This document shows, piece after piece, positions 44,984 through 53,373 of a stretch of DNA of 64,000 nt. Position 1 is the stretch's first letter. Each line of letters starts with the position of its first letter. The stretch is from NCBI GenBank assembly GCA_947487895.1, contig CANKYF010000005.1:221529-285528 (forward strand), written 5' to 3'. The notes beneath the pieces are model-generated. The model did not search any database and was not told the origin of the DNA. It saw only the letters and a list, made by a program, of their open reading frames with translations. The position numbers were made by a program, and so were the translations under genes. This DNA comes from an uncultured Flavobacteriaceae bacterium (GTDB taxonomy: Bacteria > Bacteroidota > Bacteroidia > Flavobacteriales > Flavobacteriaceae).

Positions 44984-46117
44984 TTAATTAACCTCTTCTT
45001 TTTTAAAGAATGATTTTAATTCTTCTTCAAAAGGCAGTTTTTCTGAATCAAAACCAAAAAGCTCAGCAATAATTTTTCCTTCTTGGTTTATTAAAAAGCT
45101 ATTTGGAATTCCTTTAATACCATAAGTCATAGGTGTTTTTGCATTATTCCCTTTTAGATCAGATATATTAATCCAAGTTATACTGTCCTCTTTTGATGCA
45201 TCTTCCCAATATTCACGGTTTTTATCTAAAGAAAAACTGACTATTTCTAAGCCTTTAGCATGGTATTTTTTATATAATTCAGCATACTGCTTACTTTGCA
45301 TTCTACAGGGACCGCAACCAGCCGCCCAAAAGTCTAAAATGGTATACTTGTTTTGTTTAACAATAGAAGCAAGTGTTTTACTTTGGTTTTGTAAATCATT
45401 ACCCATTATATCTTTAATGAAATCACCTTCTTCTAGTATTTTGTCAATAGCTAAATATGCCTTTATAGATTTGCCGTCATCACACAGTTTCAAGTCTTCA
45501 TCTAAAGAGTTATAAATACTATTTAATTCTTCTTTAGAAAATTTATCTTTTAAGAATGTTAGATTGAATAAAGCAACCCTATTATTTGGTTGAGTTCTAA
45601 TAAATTCTAAATCAATATTATTAGTTATACTATCTATAACTCTTAGTTGTTTGGAAAGCTCCTTACTTTGCGTTCCAGAACGAAGTATGTTAACTAAACT
45701 ATCTCTTTTAGCATAGAAATCTCTTTTTTTTATTAATAGTTTGTATGCAATTTTATTAAGTTCGGAGCCATTAATTTTGGCATACTTAAAATTATTAAAG
45801 TCTCCTTCTAAATTTAGTTTTGTGTTTTCTAACCAGAAAAAAACGTACTTAAAAAAGTTTGGATTTTTAGGATCAAACTTGGTTGTTAACATAAATTGCT
45901 CAGGTTGTGTTACGTTACCTGTAAATTTAAATTTGCCATTAATTGTATATGTACTATCTATTACTTTATTAAGCTTTGAGCTGTTTAAAAGTAACATTGT
46001 ACTGTCCTTAATGTTTGTTAATTTACCTTCAATGGTATACTCATGAGTAATTTCATCTTTTGTTTTTGGTTTACATGCAAAAGCAATACAAATGAGTAAT
46101 ATTAAAATACGCTTCAT
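44984..46117 (-). CDS. TlpA-like thioredoxin lipoprotein with N-terminal DUF4369
   Basis: The protein has 377 residues. The lipoprotein signal ends at Cys15 (CIAFACKPKTK). The first 110 residues match DUF4369 (EYTIEGKLTNIKDSTMLLLN, then INGKFKFTGNVTQPEQFML). After a helical linker, the C-terminal thioredoxin domain has the redox motif CGPC at about residues 266-269 (FWAAGCGPCRMQ) and a cis-proline region (GIKGIPNSFLI). It would reduce or isomerise disulphides in envelope proteins. It lies 31 bases after the M56 protease gene, a pairing common in Bacteroidota. The lipoproteins downstream, some with cysteines, are possible clients. Confidence 0.85.
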   Translation of the reverse strand: MKRILILLICIAFACKPKTKDEITHEYTIEGKLTNIKDSTMLLLNSSKLNKVIDSTYTINGKFKFTGNVTQPEQFMLTTKFDPKNPNFFKYVFFWLENTKLNLEGDFNNFKYAKINGSELNKIAYKLLIKKRDFYAKRDSLVNILRSGTQSKELSKQLRVIDSITNNIDLEFIRTQPNNRVALFNLTFLKDKFSKEELNSIYNSLDEDLKLCDDGKSIKAYLAIDKILEEGDFIKDIMGNDLQNQSKTLASIVKQNKYTILDFWAAGCGPCRMQSKQYAELYKKYHAKGLEIVSFSLDKNREYWEDASKEDSITWINISDLKGNNAKTPMTYGIKGIPNSFLINQEGKIIAELFGFDSEKLPFEEELKSFFKKEEVN

Positions 46118-46148
46118 AATTGTTTATAGGTTTTAATGAACACAAAAA

Positions 46149-47855
46149 CTACTTTAAATAAAAAGAATGCTCTTCATACAAATGTTCTGCGTTAAGTTTG
46201 TTTAAGTAGATTAAATATTTTTCTGTTTGTTTTTTATGAAGTAATTTGCCGTTAAGCAATAACTTTCTTCCTTTTTGCAGTTTGAAAATTACTTGAGCTG
46301 AGTTAAAATTAGAATCAATCAAGTTGTCTTTTTGTAACTCAAAAATTATGTTTTTAATAAAAGAAAGAATTTCGGTTTCTTTTCCTAAATAAGAGTAATA
46401 AAATTTAAATATTCCCTTTGAGTATTTAGTTTGATACTTTTGCTGTAATTTTTTGGATACTTTTTTATCATTAAAGTACATGTCTCCAAAAGGTGTGATA
46501 TGGAGGTTTTTCATCAACTCATTAATATCATATTTGTTCTTTTTTATATCGAAATCGGTATATAACTCTTTTATAAATAAGTTACATTCAGATATTAGTT
46601 TTTCATTTTTTACGGCCTTGTGTTCTTTGTTTAATACCTTATCTATATATAATATTTCTACTATATCTCCTTTATAAATTTCTTTATATTCAAAATTGGC
46701 TTCTAATTCATCATTTCGTAAAATACCGTCTCTATAAAATTCTTGTTCCCCGTTTTTATGAATATGCCATGCCCTATGTGTATCCGGATAGAAAATAATA
46801 GCGACGTTATCTTCATTAAAAGTGAATTTGGGGTAGATATCCATTCCTTTTGTAATAGGATTAATAGACAAATTGTTTTTTGTAGAAACCCCAAAACCTA
46901 GAATTGTTACCATAACACATAATGATAGTCCGCTTAAAACAATTTGAGAAATAGTTTTTTTATTATGCTTGTGTTGGTAAGACAATGTTAAAAACTTAAT
47001 TCTTGAAAAAACATTTTTATGCCCAAAATTAAGAGCTAATTTATAATGAAGATTGTATGAATTTTGAAGTGCTTTAGCATAACTCGTTTTTGAGTAACCA
47101 TAATTAATTACTATAGCATCGCATGAGGTTTCACGTTCATTTTGAATGATGCGAGACATAAATAGTACAAAAGGGTTAAAAAAGAATAGCTTTTTTAAAA
47201 TAAGTTGTGCAATATTTATTATGTAGTCATAACGTTTAATATGGGTCAACTCATGAAAAAGTATCATTTCTAACTCCACAATTGAAAATCCAGAAATAGC
47301 CTGTACTGGTAAAAAAATTATGGGTTTTAAGTGACCAATTGTGAAAGCGTGACTTACATTTTTTGATTTTTTTAAAGAAACTTTCTTCTTTATCCCTAAT
47401 TTATTTATAAGATTGTTTTTGATAATGTTGATGGAATCATCTGTTACAATTGTTTCTTGAATTGTTGAAATGCTTTTATATTGAAAAAAGAATTTAACGA
47501 TAAAAAAAACTACACTAATAGACCAAAACCAAAAAATGAATTGACTATTATTAATAATAAACAATTGAATTTTCTCTATAAAATTAAATTCTAACGAAAA
47601 GGATGTAAAATAATCAGAAAACACTATGAATTTTGGTTTTAACCACAGCTGATATATAGAATCTTGAGCTGTAGTCAAGATAAATATTGTGGCAAAATAA
47701 CCAAAATAGAGTACTAATGTTAAGTAATACCTTAATGAAGCATGCTTAACATGAATTATTTTTAATAATACAATTAAAAGCAGCCAAGAAAAACCTCCTA
47801 ACCAAATAGAGTCTATTAAGGTATTCAATACTATTTGAGATAATGTATCAAGCAT
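46149..47855 (-). CDS. M56 (BlaR1-like) membrane metalloprotease sensor
   Basis: The protein has 568 residues. Three hydrophobic segments lie at about 17-35, 45-62 and 104-125, and a fourth at about 305-325. The zinc motif HELTH is at 201-205, within LEMILFHELTHIKRYDY, and a later NERETSCDAIV carries the third ligand Glu. This is the BlaR1/MecR1 protease core. The C-terminal 240 residues outside the membrane do not resemble a penicillin-binding domain, so the signal is probably not a beta-lactam. The protein would cleave the BlaI-type repressor encoded just upstream; the two genes overlap by 8 bases. It heads the unit of envelope genes that follows. Confidence 0.88.
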   Translation of the reverse strand: MLDTLSQIVLNTLIDSIWLGGFSWLLLIVLLKIIHVKHASLRYYLTLVLYFGYFATIFILTTAQDSIYQLWLKPKFIVFSDYFTSFSLEFNFIEKIQLFIINNSQFIFWFWSISVVFFIVKFFFQYKSISTIQETIVTDDSINIIKNNLINKLGIKKKVSLKKSKNVSHAFTIGHLKPIIFLPVQAISGFSIVELEMILFHELTHIKRYDYIINIAQLILKKLFFFNPFVLFMSRIIQNERETSCDAIVINYGYSKTSYAKALQNSYNLHYKLALNFGHKNVFSRIKFLTLSYQHKHNKKTISQIVLSGLSLCVMVTILGFGVSTKNNLSINPITKGMDIYPKFTFNEDNVAIIFYPDTHRAWHIHKNGEQEFYRDGILRNDELEANFEYKEIYKGDIVEILYIDKVLNKEHKAVKNEKLISECNLFIKELYTDFDIKKNKYDINELMKNLHITPFGDMYFNDKKVSKKLQQKYQTKYSKGIFKFYYSYLGKETEILSFIKNIIFELQKDNLIDSNFNSAQVIFKLQKGRKLLLNGKLLHKKQTEKYLIYLNKLNAEHLYEEHSFYLK

Positions 47856-48213
47856 TATCTTCCATTTTTTTAATCAGTTCTTTGATTTTTTGTAGTTCTT
47901 CGGGATTGGGTTTTGAGTTTCCCAGAAAACTTTGAGCAAAACCAATAGTTGATCCACCAAAGAGGCTTTTTAAAATGTTCTTCATGCTATAATTTTGAGC
48001 CTCCTTTTTTTCAAGTATAGGTATATAGATATGTTTTTTACCTTCTTTTCTTCTGTCTAACAGTTTCTTGTCAAACATAATTTGCATGAGTTTTAAAGTG
48101 GTGGTATACCCACTTTTTGTTTTTAGAGCATCATGAATTTCTTGAACGGAAGCTTCTTTTAATTCCCAAAGAATGGTTAATATTTCTAGTTCTTTATCTG
48201 TATATGGCTTCAT
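47848..48213 (-). CDS. BlaI/MecI-family winged-helix repressor
   Basis: I set the start at the ATG at 48211-48213 (MKPYTDKELEILTILWELKE), giving 121 residues. A longer in-frame start uses TTG at 48234 and would run over the promoter and operator. The winged-helix DNA-binding part is typical of the family (ASVQEIHDALKTKSGYTTTLKLMQIMFDKKLLDR), followed by a dimerisation helix region. It would repress its own operon until the membrane protease encoded next cleaves it. Two palindromes directly upstream of the ATG are likely binding sites. It overlaps the protease gene by 8 bases. Confidence 0.9.
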   Translation of the reverse strand: MKPYTDKELEILTILWELKEASVQEIHDALKTKSGYTTTLKLMQIMFDKKLLDRRKEGKKHIYIPILEKKEAQNYSMKNILKSLFGGSTIGFAQSFLGNSKPNPEELQKIKELIKKMEDNA

Positions 48214-48214
48214 G

Positions 48215-48253
48215 TACGAATTATTTCGTAACAAACATACGAATTAATTCGTA
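48215..48253 (-). promoter_or_regulatory. Predicted promoter and twin operators of the BlaI/BlaR-headed unit
   Basis: TACGAATTATTTCGTA (48215-48230, one mismatch from a perfect palindrome) and TACGAATTAATTCGTA (48238-48253, perfect) are 23 bases apart centre to centre. Between and overlapping them, CAAACATA at 48232-48239 reads TATGTTTG leftward, a fit to the TAnnTTTG -7 box, 18 bases before the ATG. A repressor dimer on either palindrome would block the promoter. Twin palindromes at the promoter are typical of BlaI/MecI control. Confidence 0.7.
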
Positions 48254-48447
48254 ATAAAAAAATGATCTATTAATTTTATATTTTGCGTTTGAGTGATTGG
48301 CTGTTTAATGATAAGATTAACGTAACAAAAAAGTTTATCCTTCAGAAGAATTCCTGATAGTCATCGAGATGGCTAAAAGGTATTTTAAATGAAGATTGTT
48401 TTTACTTAGACTTCTCTCAGAACAGGCAGTTTTGAATTATATAAGAC

Positions 48448-49627
48448 TTATTTTATTGAATCTACTTCCAACCCAAAGAAAGAGCCATTATTTTCAACTA
48501 CATGATTAAAGTGAGGAATAGAATAACTCCAGATATGACGCATGGGAATTTTTGTTTTTATTTCTCTCAATTCTTCTTTAGATAAACTTTCTATTGATTT
48601 ATTAAATTGTTCTTGAGAAGCTTTCTCTCTAACTTCTTCGTATACTGAATTTATAATAGCAGTCATTTCTAAAAACTTACCATAGGTGGATTCTAAATCA
48701 TACAAACTAAATAGAATATTGCTACTTTCAATCCAAGGTTTTATAATGGTTTTTAATTCTGAAGTTGAGATGATTTTGTCTTGATGACATAATTTGTCTT
48801 TTTTTAAGAAAATAAATTTATTTTGTTGATTTTTAATAGTAAAATTTAGATAAGGGGGGAGGTGGAGGCGGAAGAGTAACTAGAGAGTTTAATGATTTTT
48901 TATAATCAATATCTTGTTCTCTAATTGGAGGTAGCTTTTTTGTAATTCCTTGATAATTATAAAATAAACCTTCTTTGTGACTGAATGATATATTCATTTT
49001 GCTTACAAAAACGATTTTTAACTGATTTATAAGTTTTAATTGAGAAAAGATCTCTTCGAGATAATACATTGGAGTATCTTTATCTATATAAAAATAGTTA
49101 ATGGGGTGGGGTCTGTGTCTACCTCCACAAGAATGTACTAAAAAAGAGGGTAAATCACTTATATCTGCATATTTATCATTTAGTTGCAGGCTAAATAAAT
49201 TATTATCCAATCTTTTTCCTAAGTAAACAAAACTGTTAATGTATTTCTCTTTATTTAGAATTGGTAAATTGAGGGTATAAGGCAAATTAATTTTTAAAAT
49301 AGGTTTATGTCCATATAAGGTATCTAAATCATCTTTTACAAAATTTATGGAGTCATTAAAAGTTAAAGTATCCTTATTAATTGATGCCTTTAGGCTTAAA
49401 CTGTTAAATTTAAATGAGTCTTTTTGAATTTTTAAGGAATACTTATTGTAGTAATCAAAATATGGGTAATTAAACTCAATCGAGTCATTAGAAATAACGA
49501 TGTTTCTTGACTCATTATAACCATAATCAGAAAGAAAATAATTAGTCCATCTCCCTTGAAATTTTTCTTTAGAATTACATGAAGCAAGAAATAAAACAGA
49601 AGTTAATACTAAGAAAAAATATTTCAT
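48448..49627 (-). pseudogene. Frameshifted second copy of the unrecognised lipoprotein gene
   Basis: From the ATG at 49625-49627 (MKYFFLVLTSVLFLASC, lipoprotein signal) the frame runs to a stop at 48833-48835. The shift lies in a run of six C on the minus strand (48854-48859). Reading one C fewer, the frame continues as PPPYLNFTIKNQQNKFIFLK and joins the frame ending at 48448, whose product closely matches the intact copy (STSELKTIIKPWIE, then the shared SIESLSKEELREIKTK). The repaired protein would have 392 residues, exactly the length of the copy at 43700-44878. It could be a true pseudogene, a phase-variable gene or a sequencing error in the tract. Confidence 0.8.
48854..48859. repeat. Six-base homopolymer run at a frameshift
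   Basis: Six G on the plus strand (six C in the gene) lie exactly where the lipoprotein copy changes frame. Such a run is rare in DNA this AT-rich and is a candidate slippage site. Confidence 0.7.
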
Positions 49628-49672
49628 GATGGCTATATTTAAGATTTTAGCCACAATAAATATACCAAAATT

Positions 49673-49702
49673 AAGAGATTCTTCGCTACGCTCTGAATGA
49701 CA
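49673..49702. repeat. Fragment of the palindromic intergenic repeat
   Basis: AGAGATTCTTCGCTACGCTC then TGAATGACATTA belongs to the repeat family that contains TCATTCTGAGC and GAAGAATCTC in flavobacterial genomes. It ends directly at the stop codon of the metal permease gene. Confidence 0.55.
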
Positions 49703-50863
49703 TTACCCTCTAAACAAAAAGAAATCATCTTTCATGTGTTCAATCTCAGCATCTTCGTTGGTAATGATATAGTCAATAGCTTGAGATGTGAAATCATCGC
49801 CTTTTTCAGTAAGAGAAACAATGTTATTTTCAATAAGAATCATATTGTTTTTTAATGCCAATTCTAAAACCGTTTTACTGCGTACTTTTTGCCAATTGAT
49901 ATGTTCGTTGAGGTGATTTACATGGCGTTCTTCTTCTTCATTATGATTTTTTAAATGTAATAGGAAGGTTAATAAAGAAACTTCGGTGCGTTGTTGTTTC
50001 TCTCTGTAAAGTACAGCAATGATTCCTCTGCTGGGAGCAAATAGATAAACTAGTAGAAATATAAGTCCTAACATGGTGGTAATAGAACCGGAAATAGAAG
50101 CATCTAACCAATGTGCTACCCAATAGCCTGAAATGGCACTAAAAACTCCAAAACTTATAGCATAAGCGAGCATGCGTTTTAGATTATTTGTAAGCAGATA
50201 AGCAGTCGCTGCTGGAGCAATCATGAGAGCAACCACCAGAATAGCGCCAACAGCATCAAAAGCACCAACAGTAGTAATAGATGAAATGCTCATTAGTCCG
50301 TAATGCATAATTGCTGGAGAAAATCCTAAAGAAGCAGCTAAACCAGCATCAAAAGTGCTTACTTTTAATTCTTTAAAGAAAGCGAATAAGAGACCAATAG
50401 TTACTATTAAAATACAACCGATGACCCATAAAGATTTCGGGCCTAAATCAACGTCAGGCACTATAAACCTATCAAAAGGAGCAAAAGCCAATTCGCCTAA
50501 AAGAACAGCATCAACATCTAAATGCACATCATTGGCATTTTTAGCAATCATAATTACCCCAATGCTAAATAGTGCAGGAAATACCAAACCAATAGCGGTA
50601 TCTTCTTTCACTAATCCTGTCTTCTGAATATATTCTACTAAAATCACCGTGATGATACCTGTAATAGCAGCTAAGAGAATCAACAAAGGTGAGTTGAGGT
50701 CATGTGTAATAAAAAAACCAATTACGATACCTGGTAAAATAGAATGACTAATAGCATCACTTATCATTGCCATTTTACGTAGCACTAAAAACGTACCAGG
50801 TATAGCACAAGCAATGGCTGCTATACTTGCAATAAGTTGTATTTCTATTTGAGCACTACTCAT
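49703..50863 (-). CDS. Metal ABC transporter permease with C-terminal winged-helix-like tail (TroD/ZnuB type)
   Basis: The protein has 386 residues. The first 285 form the ABC-3 permease family, with about eight membrane helices and the conserved GTFLVLRKMAMISDAISHSILPGI near the N terminus. It would work with the second permease, the ATPase and the binding protein upstream to import manganese, zinc or iron. The C-terminal 100 residues are soluble and resemble a DtxR-type winged helix (ALKNNMILIENNIVSLTEKGDDF), a fusion seen in some Bacteroidota metal permeases. The start overlaps the preceding permease by 8 bases. It is the last gene of the operon, and a repeat fragment touches its stop. Confidence 0.88.
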   Translation of the reverse strand: MSSAQIEIQLIASIAAIACAIPGTFLVLRKMAMISDAISHSILPGIVIGFFITHDLNSPLLILLAAITGIITVILVEYIQKTGLVKEDTAIGLVFPALFSIGVIMIAKNANDVHLDVDAVLLGELAFAPFDRFIVPDVDLGPKSLWVIGCILIVTIGLLFAFFKELKVSTFDAGLAASLGFSPAIMHYGLMSISSITTVGAFDAVGAILVVALMIAPAATAYLLTNNLKRMLAYAISFGVFSAISGYWVAHWLDASISGSITTMLGLIFLLVYLFAPSRGIIAVLYREKQQRTEVSLLTFLLHLKNHNEEEERHVNHLNEHINWQKVRSKTVLELALKNNMILIENNIVSLTEKGDDFTSQAIDYIITNEDAEIEHMKDDFFLFRG

Positions 50864-51983
50864 GTTCTTCAGTTTGATGATTGTACAAATTTGAAGCAGC
50901 CTTAAATCCTTCTTTGGTCAAACTCCACATATTACCTTCAAGAGTTACATAGTTTTTATTCACTAGTTTTTGAAGTGTACCTCTGGTAAATCCTTGGAAA
51001 TTATTCAAAATTTTAATGGTATGCGGATGTGATATGTCTTCATGTGTTTCGGCAATATTGTACATAAACGCCAAAGTCTTATTCAATTTTAAATCACGAC
51101 GATTTTTAATAAACCTAATTTGTTTGAACAAAAGCCCTCTACTTGGTGAAAATATAAAAGAGACTAATACAAATACACTGGCAATAATTACAATTACGGG
51201 GCCAGTTGATAGGTTATTTTGTGTAGCGCTTACTGCGGTTCCAAACACACCCGATAGCGCTCCAAAAATAGCTGATAAAAATACCATTTTGCCTAAACTA
51301 TTGGTCCATTGTCTTGCAGCGGCAGCAGGAGCTAAGAGCATAGCACTCATTAATACGACACCTACTGTTTGGAGTCCTAAAACTATAGCTAATACTATAA
51401 AACTTGTGATTAAAACATCTATAGTTTTGGTGTTGAATCCTAGTGTTTTAGTGAAATCGGCATCAAATAAAAGCATTTTAAATTCTTTCCAGAAGAGAAG
51501 TAAAATAATGAGGCAAATACCAGTAACAATAGCCATCATCCAAACATCGCTTTCTACTAAGGTGGCTGCTTGCCCAAATAAGTATTTATCTAAACCTGCC
51601 TGATTTGCATTTGGCTGTTTTTGAATGAACGTTAGCAATAACATTCCGAAGCCAAAGAATAATGATAAAATTAACCCTAAAGCTGTGTCTGACTTTAAAT
51701 GTGTTTTGGTAATAATACCTCTAATCCAAAAGGTGCCAATCAATCCGCTTACTAATGCGCCAAGAAGTAACACATTACTGTCTTTTGCACCAGTGAGTAA
51801 AAAGGCAATGGCAATACCTGGTAGTGCCGCATGAGAAATAGCATCACCTAATAAACTTTGTTTTCTGAGTACAGCAAAACTTCCTAGCATACCAGTAACC
51901 GCACCTAAAATGGCGGTTCCTAAGGTGATGGTTCTTAGGGTATAGTCTGTAAAGACGAGTTCTATGTATTCTATTATATTCAT
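50856..51983 (-). CDS. Metal ABC transporter permease (TroC type)
   Basis: The protein has 375 residues of the ABC-3 permease family. The conserved GSFAVLRKQSLLGDAISHAALPGIA segment follows the first helix, and about eight helices are seen. Like its neighbour it carries a soluble C-terminal tail with a winged-helix look (TLQKLVNKNYVTLEGNMWSLTKEGFKAA). The two permeases probably form the heteromeric channel of a Tro/Mnt/Znu-type importer. It ends in an 8-base overlap with the next permease gene. Upstream, a 200-base direct repeat separates it from the ATPase gene, so the operon has a gap of 334 bases here. Confidence 0.88.
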   Translation of the reverse strand: MNIIEYIELVFTDYTLRTITLGTAILGAVTGMLGSFAVLRKQSLLGDAISHAALPGIAIAFLLTGAKDSNVLLLGALVSGLIGTFWIRGIITKTHLKSDTALGLILSLFFGFGMLLLTFIQKQPNANQAGLDKYLFGQAATLVESDVWMMAIVTGICLIILLLFWKEFKMLLFDADFTKTLGFNTKTIDVLITSFIVLAIVLGLQTVGVVLMSAMLLAPAAAARQWTNSLGKMVFLSAIFGALSGVFGTAVSATQNNLSTGPVIVIIASVFVLVSFIFSPSRGLLFKQIRFIKNRRDLKLNKTLAFMYNIAETHEDISHPHTIKILNNFQGFTRGTLQKLVNKNYVTLEGNMWSLTKEGFKAASNLYNHQTEEHE

Positions 51984-52317
51984 ATATTCCTGCGAAAGCA
52001 GGAATCTCTTCCTTTATTCGCGAATCTTTTACTTTTATCCTATTCATTTTTTGCTTGTCCAAAAAACGAACCAAAAAAGGACATTCAAGCCGAGGAATTT
52101 TTCATCCCGTTTTTCGGTATGAAAACCGATTTGAAAACTCCGTGTCGAACTCCGTTCTCCTGTTCTCGGAGCTTTTCTTCATCTATTCTACGCCTTGACG
52201 ATCAATTCTATCGAATTGAATTGGGACTTGACTTTTTGCTATGTTTTTTCCCTTTCCCATTTAGCTTTATAATTTCGAGTAAGCACTGTTTACTGTGACT
52301 GCTAACTGGAAACTGTT
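51984..52317. other. Gap in the metal operon, mostly repeat DNA
   Basis: No gene is present. Most of the stretch is one copy of the 200-base direct repeat (52043-52242). The remaining 75 bases next to the ATPase stop are AT-rich without clear structure. Confidence 0.6.
52043..52242. repeat. 200-bp direct repeat, copy 1
   Basis: It is nearly identical to 53073-53272 and of the same length. Both begin TTCATTTTTTGCTTGTCC and end in GACTTTNTGCTAT, with differences at only some 20 positions. Internal inverted repeats (CGGTATGAAAACCG and GGAG/CTCC blocks) suggest a folded transcript. The two copies flank the 738-base ATPase gene. Confidence 0.85.
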
Positions 52318-53055
52318 TTATTCTTGAATACTCACTTTATAATTTATGCCGTAAGTCTTAGTTAGATTATCATCATTAAAGATATCTTTTACCGGTCCTG
52401 TAGCTATCTTTTTTACATTTAAAAACGTTACCCAATCGAAATACTCTGGAACTGTTTGTAAATCATGATGTACTACAATAACCGTTTTGCCTGCTTTTCG
52501 TAATTCTTTTAAAATATTAATGATGGCGATTTCTGTAGTGGCGTCTACGCCTTGAAAAGGTTCATCCATAAAATAAATAGAGGCATTTTGTACCAATGCA
52601 CGTGCTAAAAATATACGTTGTTGCTGACCGCCTGATAACTGACTAATTTGCCTGTTTTTAAAAGGGAGCATGCCTACTTTTTCTAAGGCTTCTAAGGCTA
52701 ATTTCTTTTCTTTTTGCTTGGGGCGTTTTATCCAACCTAAACTACCATATGTTCCCATCATTACTACATCTAAAGCAGTTGTTGGGAAATCCCAATCTAC
52801 ACTACCTTTTTGTGGCACGTAAGCTACTAATTGTCTTTGTTTATCATATGGCTTGTCATAAATACTAACACTGCCCGCAATGGGTTTTAAGATGCCTAAA
52901 ATAGATTTAATAAGGGTAGATTTTCCAGCGCCATTGGGTCCAACTATTGCCATAAGTATACCTTCTGGGATTTCTAAATCGATATCCCATAGAACGGGTT
53001 TGTAGTTATATGCTACGGTTAAATCGTCTATTTTGACGGCAATGTTTCGTTTCAT
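52318..53055 (-). CDS. Metal ABC transporter ATPase (TroB/ZnuC type)
   Basis: The protein has 245 residues and is a complete ABC ATPase. Walker A is GPNGAGKST (about residues 38-46), the signature is [15 protein letters not shown] (about 140-154), and Walker B is IYFMDEP, followed by the switch histidine in VIVVHHDL. It powers the metal importer whose permeases lie downstream and binding protein upstream. The gene is bracketed by two 200-base direct repeats, which separate it from both neighbours by about 330 and 310 bases. Recombination between the repeats would delete exactly this gene. Confidence 0.93.
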   Translation of the reverse strand: MKRNIAVKIDDLTVAYNYKPVLWDIDLEIPEGILMAIVGPNGAGKSTLIKSILGILKPIAGSVSIYDKPYDKQRQLVAYVPQKGSVDWDFPTTALDVVMMGTYGSLGWIKRPKQKEKKLALEALEKVGMLPFKNRQISQLSGGQQQRIFLARALVQNASIYFMDEPFQGVDATTEIAIINILKELRKAGKTVIVVHHDLQTVPEYFDWVTFLNVKKIATGPVKDIFNDDNLTKTYGINYKVSIQE

Positions 53056-53364
53056 TTCTTTTTATTTGTTTGTTCATTTTTTGCTTGTCCAAAAAACGAA
53101 CCAAAAAAGGACATTCAAGCCAAGGAATTTTTCATCCCGTTTTTCGGTATGAAAACCGATTTGAAAACTCCGCGTCAAACTGCGTTCTCCTGTTCTCGGA
53201 GCTTTTCTTCATCTATTCTGCGCCTTGACGATCAATTTTATCAAATTGATTTAGGTGTTGACTTTCTGCTATTTTCTTTTTATCCAATATCTTTTTCCAC
53301 CTTCTAAACTCTAAGCTTATCACACAAGAGTAAGCTATTCCTCCCCTTCGGGGAGTCCCGATAG
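53056..53364. other. Gap in the metal operon, mostly repeat DNA
   Basis: This holds copy 2 of the 200-base repeat (53073-53272) and, at its right end, CTCCCCTTCGGGGAG-type hairpin sequence (53341-53355) leading into the 18-base palindrome at 53356-53373. No gene is seen. Confidence 0.6.
53073..53272. repeat. 200-bp direct repeat, copy 2
   Basis: This is the partner of 52043-52242, in the same orientation, 1030 bases away. Confidence 0.85.
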
Positions 53365-53373
53365 CTATCGGGA
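53356..53373. repeat. 18-bp perfect palindrome that supplies the stop codon of the binding-protein gene
   Basis: TCCCGATAGCTATCGGGA also occurs inside feoB (60224-60241). Here its leftward reading gives TCC CGA TAG, so the last two residues and the stop codon of the metal-binding protein come from the palindrome. Confidence 0.8.

Noticed and set aside
46149..48213. Beta-lactam resistance operon
   Set aside because: The M56 protein lacks a recognisable penicillin-binding sensor, and no beta-lactamase or PBP gene follows.
48214..48234. A longer BlaI start at TTG 48234
   Set aside because: The added codons cover the predicted -7 box and an operator palindrome, and the family normally starts at the internal ATG.
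51016..51603. A 195-residue open frame antisense to the TroC-type permease
   Set aside because: It mirrors the hydrophobic permease codons on the other strand, has no start context or family signal, and lies wholly inside a clear gene.
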